Of a DNA stretch of 64,000 nucleotides, positions 57,064 through 64,000 are shown in pieces. The notes below the pieces were generated by a model. The model was not told where the DNA came from and did no database searches. It saw only the letters and a program-made list of their open reading frames with translations. The DNA lies in contig MSJI02000740.1 of assembly GCA_001931905.2 (NCBI GenBank), positions 1 through 64,000 of the forward strand, in the 5' to 3' direction. This stretch comes from Cladosporium sp. IMV 00045. Its lineage: Eukaryota > Ascomycota > Dothideomycetes > Cladosporiales > Cladosporiaceae. Position 1 is the first letter of the stretch, and each line of letters starts with the position of its first letter. Made by a program: the position numbers and the translations under genes.

Positions 57064-58851
57064 ATGCCGCGCGGGCAAGAACCTCTGCTGGCCAACAACA
57101 GGCCTCCCTCACAACTGTCCAACGACGACCGAATCGCCGAAGAAGATGCCCTCCTAACCGGCCAAAACACGGGAAAACAAGAGACGACAACCTACGCGCG
57201 TAGGAACTGGAAGGAAATCGGCCTCTTCGTCTGGGCCCTCATCGCGACCGCCGTCATCGTCGTCCTCGCCGTGCTATACCAACACTCCCGCGCCGAACAT
57301 GGCGGCTCACGAAGCGGCGGGAAAATCCCCGAGGGAAAGCGAAACCTCATCTTCATGGTCAGCGACGGCATGGGTCCCACGTCCCTCGCTCTTACGCGCG
57401 GTTGGAGACAGCACGCCGACCAGCTGCCCTGGGACGACACCCTGACCATCGACCAGCACCTGATCGGGCAGAGTCGCACGCGCAGCTCCAGCTCGTTGGT
57501 GACGGACAGCGCGGCGGGGGCGACGGCTTTCAGCTGCGGACACAAGAGCTACAACGGTGCCATTTCCGTTTTGCCGGGCTTCGAGCCTTGCGGGAGCGTC
57601 ATGGAGGCTGCGAAGAGGATGGGATACACGACTGGCTTGGTGGTTACGACGAGGCTGACGGATGCGACGCCGGCAGTTTTCGCGAGCCATGTTAGGAGGA
57701 GGGAGATGGAGGACGAGATTGCGTTGCAGATGGTCGGCGAGACGAACCCTCTCGGTCGCGTGGTGGATTTGATGTTTGGGGGTGGGAGGTGTCATTTCTT
57801 GCCGAACTCTACCGAGCACAGTTGTCGTGCGGACGATACTGATGTTGTGAAGCTTGCTGAGAAGGGGGGCTGGAACTACATCGATTCGAGGAAACAGTTT
57901 GACAACCTGGGCAGTAGCGTTGAGTTGCCCATGATGGGCCTCTTCGCTGGCGGTGACATTCCCTACGAAATCGACCGCCGCTACGAGGAAGAAACCTACC
58001 CGTCTCTCAAGGAAATGGCCAAAACGGCCCTGCACGCCCTGTCAGCCGCAACGCACGACAGCGAGCAAGGCTTCTTTATCATGATCGAAGGCTCGCGCAT
58101 CGACCACGCAGGCCACGCCAACGACCCCGCCGCGCAGGTGCACGAAGTACTCGCCTACGACCACACCCTGGCCGCCGTGCTGGACTTCATCGACGACTCC
58201 GACGTCCCGACCCTCATGGTCAGCACCTCCGACCACGAAACAGGCGGCCTCGCCACTTCTCGTCAACTCCACGAAACCTACCCCGAATACCTCTGGTACC
58301 CCGGCGTGCTGGCCAACGCCTCCCACTCTTCCGCCTGGGCCGCGGGCCAGTACCACTCGCACCTCGACACGTTGGGCGCAGCCGATCCAAGCGATCTCGC
58401 CGCTCAGTCCAAGTCAGAGACGAAAGCCTACCTCACAACCCTCGCGCGCAGCGGTCTGGGAATCCACGACTCCAGCGCCTCGGAGCTGGACGCTCTGCTG
58501 GCCAACCCCGACACGGCCGCGTACATTTTCGCCGACATGATCTCGCGCCGCGCGCAGCTGGGCTGGTCGACGCACGGGCACAGCGGCGCGGACGTGAATA
58601 TCTTCGCGTCCGACGCTGCTTGGGCGGAGGATCTGGCGGGCAATCATGAGAATACGGAGGTGGGTGATTTTCTGGCCAAATATTTGGGCGTGCAGGAGGA
58701 GAGGGAGAGGGTCACGGGTGAGCTGAGGAGCGCGATGGATGTGCACTTGTTGGGCGCGGAGCCCGTCCATGGGGAGAGGCTGGATGGCCAGGATCATTTG
58801 GTGAGGTATCGTGGGGACCATAAGAGGAGGTGTGCGGAGTGTGGTGTGTAA
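57064..58851 (+). CDS. Vacuolar-type alkaline phosphatase (PHO8-like)
   Basis: A 595-residue intronless protein with a ~50-residue cytosolic tail, one membrane anchor (about 52-72) and a luminal catalytic domain, the topology of yeast Pho8. Asp101 in MVSDGMG is a metal ligand and Ser149 in VTDSAAGATA is the phosphoserine nucleophile. RLTDATPAVFASHV, GSRIDHAGHANDP and TSDHETGG supply the remaining Zn and Mg ligands. It hydrolyses phosphomonoesters in the vacuole, and family members are often induced by phosphate limitation. A dileucine-like EPLLA near the N-terminus could serve vacuolar sorting (inference). The stop is followed by a ggttt microsatellite (58857-58880). Confidence 0.93.
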   Translation: MPRGQEPLLANNRPPSQLSNDDRIAEEDALLTGQNTGKQETTTYARRNWKEIGLFVWALIATAVIVVLAVLYQHSRAEHGGSRSGGKIPEGKRNLIFMVSDGMGPTSLALTRGWRQHADQLPWDDTLTIDQHLIGQSRTRSSSSLVTDSAAGATAFSCGHKSYNGAISVLPGFEPCGSVMEAAKRMGYTTGLVVTTRLTDATPAVFASHVRRREMEDEIALQMVGETNPLGRVVDLMFGGGRCHFLPNSTEHSCRADDTDVVKLAEKGGWNYIDSRKQFDNLGSSVELPMMGLFAGGDIPYEIDRRYEEETYPSLKEMAKTALHALSAATHDSEQGFFIMIEGSRIDHAGHANDPAAQVHEVLAYDHTLAAVLDFIDDSDVPTLMVSTSDHETGGLATSRQLHETYPEYLWYPGVLANASHSSAWAAGQYHSHLDTLGAADPSDLAAQSKSETKAYLTTLARSGLGIHDSSASELDALLANPDTAAYIFADMISRRAQLGWSTHGHSGADVNIFASDAAWAEDLAGNHENTEVGDFLAKYLGVQEERERVTGELRSAMDVHLLGAEPVHGERLDGQDHLVRYRGDHKRRCAECGV

Positions 58852-59215
58852 GGGCTGGTTTGGTTTGGTTTGGTTTGGTTCGTTGGTTGAATGCATTGTA
58901 ATTCTGGGGTTTTGGGGTCTGGGATCGGCCAGCATAATGCCATATTGCATAACGCGCATGAAATGAGAAAGAACATGGATACCCTAATTGTGGTTTTCGG
59001 TCGAGCAGGCACCTAACGAACATCAGAGTGAGTCCTCATTGCTCCCAAATCCTCATTCATCAAATCTCAAGCCTCTTGATTTCCCATTCAATCTATTTTC
59101 TATCGCTGTAAATTCCATCGTCGTGAACCATCTCGGAATCCCACCCTATAACCAACCTCCCCAAGCCCTGCCCGCCGCCCTCCTCCACATAACATATCCC
59201 CAAAATCACAACCCC
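58852..59215. other. Convergent intergenic region
   Basis: About 360 bases between the phosphatase and MFS transporter 3' ends, starting with a (ggttt)n microsatellite. No gene was recognised. Confidence 0.5.
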
Positions 59216-61196
59216 CTACAACCGATACCTAAACTCCCCATTCCGCCTATCCGTAACATCCGCAAACTCAATATCCTCCTGATGCCCGCCCAGCACTCCC
59301 TGGCTCGCCAGCTTGTCGCGTCGCTTGTTCTCCCAGACGTAGTAAGCTCGCAGGACGAGCGCCAGCATGACTGCCACCGCGCAGGTGATCACGATGGTGA
59401 TTTTGGCGGGGATGTAGGCGGGCGCGGACGCGGAGGTGAAGGTTAGGGGGCCGATGATGTTGCCGATGCAGAAGGAGACTGTTGGGAGGGGGTCGTGTTA
59501 GTGTCTCTTTTCTTTGCTTCTATTGATTCGAGTCGAGACACTTACTTAGGAGGGTTGCGTTCATGGTTGTCTTGAGATCTTGTGTCAGCTTTCAATGTTC
59601 CTGTCGGTTCCGAGAGAACGATAGACCTACCTTCTTCGTATGACCAGCATAATTCGCTCCAACCCAGCTGTACAGCAACGGAATAGTGGAGCCAATACAG
59701 TTGGTGAGATAGTTACCAATGAGGAGTCCGACCTTGTTATCATCAGGCAGAAAAGCCAGAAGACAGCCGCCCAGAATGCCAGGACAGAGCACCGCAATGA
59801 AATTGAACCCTCGCTGCTCGAACTTACCCGCCAACCACGTCGCGATCAGAACTGACACGATCGAAACAGCGCCGGAGGGGAGTTGCAGTAAAGCGGTGGT
59901 TTTGCTGTCATACCCGAAGCCGCTGATGATAGTCGCTTGGTAGCTGGACACCGCACCATTGGGCACGTTGGACGATATCATCATGAGTGACAGAAGCCAG
60001 GTCTGCGGGTCGGTGAAGCACTCGAGGATCTGCTCTGGTTTGACGGTCTTGTTCTCCACGCCTGTCTGGTTGGCCCTCAAGCGCTCGATCGTCCAGACTT
60101 TCTCTTGGTGGGAGAGGAATTTGCAGCGCATCGGGCTGTCTGGCAGGAAGGTGAAGACGATTATGCCCATGCTGACGGTGATCAGGCCGACGACGAGGAA
60201 GAGTATTTGCCAGCTCGTGAAGGTGGTGCTTTCGTAGTGTTGGAAGCCGAAGCTCATGAGGGAGCCGACGATTGTTCCTACGCCGACGCCGATGTACCTG
60301 ACTTGTGTTAGTTGGTGTGCTTTTCGATCGGTGTTGAGTTTGGGTTCGTGTCTTACCAGATTCCAACACGCCAGGGTTGTTCTGATCGCTGTGATATTGG
60401 TAAGTATCAAAAAGTGAGTATCGTCAAGCTATCAGGCTCACCTTATACCACATCGTAGTGATGAGCATCAGACTTGGTGCGACAGCGCTCTCGAAAGCAC
60501 CCAAGAGAACTCTCGTGGTGACAAGACCAGCCCAATTCTTCGCGGCACAAGTACACACGACGATGACACCCCACTGTGCGCCGAAGATATGTCAGCACCA
60601 TGCGATTGACGTCGCGAGGCACGCAAGACCCAGACAGAATAGAAAGGTAGGGATAAACTCACAAGAACAACCATGCCGCCCAAGTACTTTGCAGTGGGCA
60701 ACGATTGCATGCCGTACGCATGAGGAAACTCACACCCAAGGTAGCTCACGTAGAAGATCATAGCCAGCAAGCTGAACTGGGTCCCGTTGATGTTCGCGTC
60801 TTCTTGGAGGCCCATGACGTTGGCATAGTTGATGAGAGTCTTGTCGAGATATTCTGATGGGTCGCATGTAGGTTAGCCTTCGTTGCAAAGAAAGAAGCAG
60901 CGCACGGATTAAGGTAGGTCGAAGATCATGCAAGACCAAAGCAGGTTCTTGAGCGAAGACGTACGCAATGTATAACATCCAAACATCATCGGTATGATGC
61001 GCCAATCGATCTTGCGAAGCAGTGCCTTCTCATCCGCTTCCGACATTGGCATTACATCGCCTTGACTTCGAAGAAATTCGAGAGCCGCATCTTGGTTCTT
61101 GGTGATATTCTTGACTTCTCCAACGGCATGGTCGTGATCAGGGCTAGAGTCTCGAGGGGAGGCTTCGACGTCTTTCACGTCGTAGGATTTAGACAT
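59216..61196 (-). CDS. MFS transporter, allantoate permease (Dal5/ACS) type, seven exons
   Basis: Exons 61196-60965, 60853-60663, 60573-60442, 60388-60357, 60297-59631, 59570-59546 and 59478-59216 sum to 1,542 bases, giving 513 residues. All introns are GT-AG and phases are consistent. Exon 4 (32 bases) and exon 6 (25 bases) are micro-exons. Family marks are QYLDKTLINYANVMG after the first helix, the SEQPWRVGIWYIG motif, FLPDSPMRCKFLS at the central loop and SWVGANYAGHTKK near helix 9. It has an acidic cytosolic N-terminus and about twelve helices. The anion:cation symporter family moves allantoate, vitamins or organic acids; this member's substrate cannot be told from sequence. Confidence 0.9.
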
Positions 61197-62899
61197 GTTG
61201 TATCCGAGGTGACAGGTCGAAGTTCCTTTGGAGAGAGGCCAGAAAATCGAGAGACAATAGAGGAGGAAGTAACGGGCATCAGGTACCTTTCTATAGTCCG
61301 CGACGGGATACACTCAGGCTATAAGACATTCCGTCGCAGCACATATTTCTCCACTCGCTGCAGAACGAGAAAGATAGAAGCATTGGCAAACCAAGCAAAC
61401 TATTCAGCCCACGTCGAATCACTGCGCCTCAATCCGCAGGAAAGATACTCTTCAATAGGCTGGCGATGTCGGCGCACGTTGCATGTTCGACATCATTTCT
61501 CCCGAGCGAGCGCTATCAGGACGATAAACTGCAGCATGAAACGACGACGAAAGTGCCGAACGTCTGCAAGATGGCTGGCATGCCATGTGCGTGATGATGC
61601 GCTCTTTGGTGAAAGATCGCAGGCCGCATTACCGAATGTGGTAGCTGTTTGTGAGGTAGCGTCCAGATAGGCAGAGGAGCGATGTGAGGAGATAGATAGT
61701 GGTCTGATAGGTGAGGCCGGGGTGAGCTGTGGTGGTGCATGCGGAGATGATAAGAAGATCAGACGCCAAGATTTCTGTTGGTTTGAGGCCTTTTAATCGC
61801 AACATCGACGGAGAGAGTATTTATTCTGAAGATTCCATCGATTGATAGACTTGCAATAACATTGAAGTCGCACAACTGCACAAATTCTTCGCGATTCAAG
61901 ACGTGCTCGGAGGCTCAATTGAGGATCATCCATCCAGGCGTCGAGATAAAGTCTAGTTCAGTGTCAACCGCGCTATTATCGCCACCTCTACACATCAAAC
62001 ACCAGACATATGCGGCGGGTATGTCGGGTCTTGCGGCAATCGACTATATCATCTCTCCTGGCTAACGATCTCGACAGTATCGTTATACTCCGATTACAGA
62101 CAATTGTCAAGCTTCAATCTTTATCGCCTCCAATCTGCGATTGTTCCGATTCTGATTCGTAGATGCTGCATTTCCGGCAAGTTCTGATTGATAATTGACT
62201 CTTCGAACTTCATGCAATGTCAATCAGGGCCAAGGCAAACGTAAGGTCTGTCAGTACTCTCAATCATGCTGCGAGTCGTTCCTCCCGACCAGCTCATCGT
62301 CATGGTCTAGGCCGAGTGATTTCAGTCCATTGGAAACATGGATAGTTCGATAAGCGACATTCGCTTATCTTCCCTATGTATTTATCAACAGCTCAAGACT
62401 CTAAGCTCCTCGAAGATACCGATCCGCGGCGTTGTGTCCTTTCTCAGCTCTGGAAACCACCTGATCGGCTATATGCAACATTCTTGTACTCACAATATGG
62501 CATCTTGATGTTTTCTGGCACCAGATCTTGACTATCATTGACTTTGAGCGTCTTCGTGGACAGCCATTCTGATTTTGAGGTACATCTGTTCTTCATTCGC
62601 ATGAATAAATACCTTTGGATCCGATCAACAAGTCTCGCAGACGCAAACCAGCTGTGCACCAATTGAACCAGCAAAAGTCCATTCTTCGAAATGTCATGCT
62701 TGTAGGACAGATGATTGGGGGCATCCTCAGCTCTAGCACTTCCTTATGGCATGATTACAGGTAAGAACCGCCAACCGTTCTCTCAAACGGATAGCTGAGG
62801 CACTGCCATCGCTTTCCTTATCCGCACGGATGAATCAATTCACGAGAAAGCTTGACTCGATCACAACAGTCTTCATGATGTCAAATGGCAATATCTTCG
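61197..62899. other. Gene-poor intergenic region, ~1.7 kb
   Basis: Upstream of the MFS gene. A few short frames occur but none shows family resemblance. No transposon ends were recognised. Confidence 0.5.
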
Positions 62900-62924
62900 C
62901 CTTCTTCAATTGGCAAAGACCGGA

Positions 62925-63555
62925 CCACCACCGAGAGGAGATCAGCTGACCACACTGCTCTCCGTGATGCAGGAGGGTAATACCATCAAGTGCCTGACAA
63001 ATCGCAAACCCCAGACTGCCGCTGAGAGGCTTGGGTGGATTACACCGTTCTCCGTGGCGTAGGAGGTATTACCAACACCTCCCACCTATCCATGGAACCT
63101 AGTCGCTGCTGAAAGACATTTGCTTGGATCAAAGCACTCTCCCAGACTATCAGGGTAATACCAGCGTCCTCTTTGCCTCCAAACAGGCGATGAACCATTG
63201 AGAAAGGCTTGCTTGGATCATAAAGTTCTCCGAGGCTGGCGAGGTGGTATCATCCTCGCTGGGAGACCTGCAAAGCGTTAGCACCATCGAGAAAGGCTTG
63301 GGGGGACGAAAGCATTCTCCGAGATCAGGGAAGTAGTATTATCCCCTCCCTCGCACTCAAACAGCACCCACACCACTGAGATCGCTTGACCTAATCGCAA
63401 GGCTCTCCGAGACTGCTGAGGTGGTACCATCCCCACCCTCACTCCCAAACAGCACCTACACCACTGAGAGAGCCTTCTCGAACTGCAGCGATCTCCCAGA
63501 CCAGTGAGGTGGTACCATCCCCACTATTCCCTTATAAAACATTACCACCAATGAG
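62925..63555. repeat. Degenerate tandem repeat, ~88 bp unit, about seven copies
   Basis: Unit starts are near 62930, 63018, 63103, 63191, 63281, 63369 and 63459, with a partial eighth from about 63546. Each has a recurring caccactgagaaaggcttg-type head, a ttctccgagactg core, a gaggtggtaccatccccacc block and a tcaaacagcacc tail. Adjacent units at the right end (63369 and 63459) are most alike; those on the left are more diverged. No unit encodes a consistent frame. Confidence 0.8.
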
Positions 63556-63754
63556 ACAAGCGCAAGAAAAGGGGAATTTTGGTAAGCATGTGTGTGTGTT
63601 TCTTTATTCATGTCAACTTCCTGTCTAGTTCATACGGAGCCATTTCCGCTCTCATCTGCTACCATCGTAATTTTTGGGTGCTCAGCTAATTAAGAAAAAG
63701 TGAAAAAGCAAACGCGGTAAGGAAATGTGTGTGTTGAAGCAAAAATCAGGCCGC
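63556..63754. other. Short spacer between tandem repeat and partial gene
   Basis: Includes a small (gt)n run near 63587. Probably the 3' flank of the gene that follows on the - strand. Confidence 0.45.
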
Positions 63755-64000
63755 TCATGACTCCGCATCGACGAACGCCTCTTCATTCCCCAGCGAGTCT
63801 GACCTCACGACTTTGTTGCTGCTACCAGGGACCAAGGGAGCTTGCAAGCCTGCAGGCTGCGCGGAACTCGTCGGCTGTGAGGGGACGGCGGAAGGGCCGT
63901 TGTCGTTTTGTCCGAAGTCGATGAGGTCGTTGTCTTGCGGGGGGAGGGGTTTGCCTTGCTGCGAGGGGAGGGCCTTGTCTCTGGCGAAGGTCTCGTGGTG
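63755..64000 (-). CDS. 3' end of an unidentified gene (partial)
   Basis: On the - strand a frame is open from the window edge to TGA 63755-63757, giving the last 81 residues of a protein. It is Pro-, Gln- and Ser-rich, with an acidic-hydrophobic DNDLIDFGQNDN motif and an end reading SNKVVRSDSLGNEEAFVDAES. The composition is of a regulatory tail, not a catalytic domain. No start codon lies in the window, and I do not recognise the family. Confidence 0.55.
   Translation of the reverse strand, partial: HHETFARDKALPSQQGKPLPPQDNDLIDFGQNDNGPSAVPSQPTSSAQPAGLQAPLVPGSSNKVVRSDSLGNEEAFVDAES

Noticed and set aside
62925..63555. CRISPR-like array
   Set aside because: Units are contiguous and degenerate with no unique spacers, and the genome is eukaryotic. 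It is a minisatellite.

Overview
The window joins two very different kinds of DNA from a filamentous ascomycete, most likely a Dothideomycete of the Capnodiales/Mycosphaerellales type. That placement is an inference from short introns, an Ent3-type epsin, a PHO8-type phosphatase and the mitochondrial gene set; nothing in the window names a species.

Positions 1 to about 29,370 are extremely AT-rich and carry almost a whole mitochondrial genome: nad1, nad6, nad4, cox1, atp8, atp6, atp9, cox3, nad4L and nad5 on the + strand; nad3, nad2, cob, cox2 and the small rRNA on the - strand; at least a dozen tRNA genes; and the first ~600 nt of the large rRNA on the + strand, cut off at the boundary with ordinary GC-rich nuclear sequence. 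The protein reading frames keep their length and frame, but nearly all are broken by TAA/TAG codons at former Gln and Trp positions. The other changes are those expected of CpA-to-TpA mutation on either strand: His to Tyr, Ser to Leu, Thr to Ile, Pro to Leu, Ala to Val, Gly to Arg or Ser, and start ATG to ATA. This is the signature of repeat-induced point mutation (RIP), a nuclear process. The block is best read as a very large nuclear copy of mitochondrial DNA (NUMT) destroyed by RIP, not as the working organelle genome. It also holds extra partial or complete copies of atp9, trnK, another tRNA, the cox1 5' end and nad4L, a LAGLIDADG intron in nad5, a GIY-YIG endonuclease remnant and several unidentified reading frames.

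From about 29,390 to 64,000 the sequence is normal nuclear DNA with intact genes. In order: a Cys/Met-metabolism PLP enzyme (-); a ~1,530-residue low-complexity protein with a scaffold gap inside its last intron (-); a cyclophilin with mitochondrial and cytosolic start codons (-); an Ent3-type epsin (+); ribosomal protein uL14/RPL23 (+); a flavohemoglobin (-); a divergent 6-phosphogluconate dehydrogenase-like enzyme (-); peroxin PEX2 (-), sharing a divergent ~580 bp promoter region with an ABC-C transporter (+); a PHO8-type alkaline phosphatase (+); a seven-exon MFS transporter of the allantoate-permease type (-); a gene-poor stretch with a degenerate ~88 bp tandem repeat; and the 3' end of an unidentified - strand gene running off the window. 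These are mostly housekeeping genes with no sign of a shared pathway. The exon structures given were assembled from splice signals, and each restores a continuous frame and the expected family sequence.
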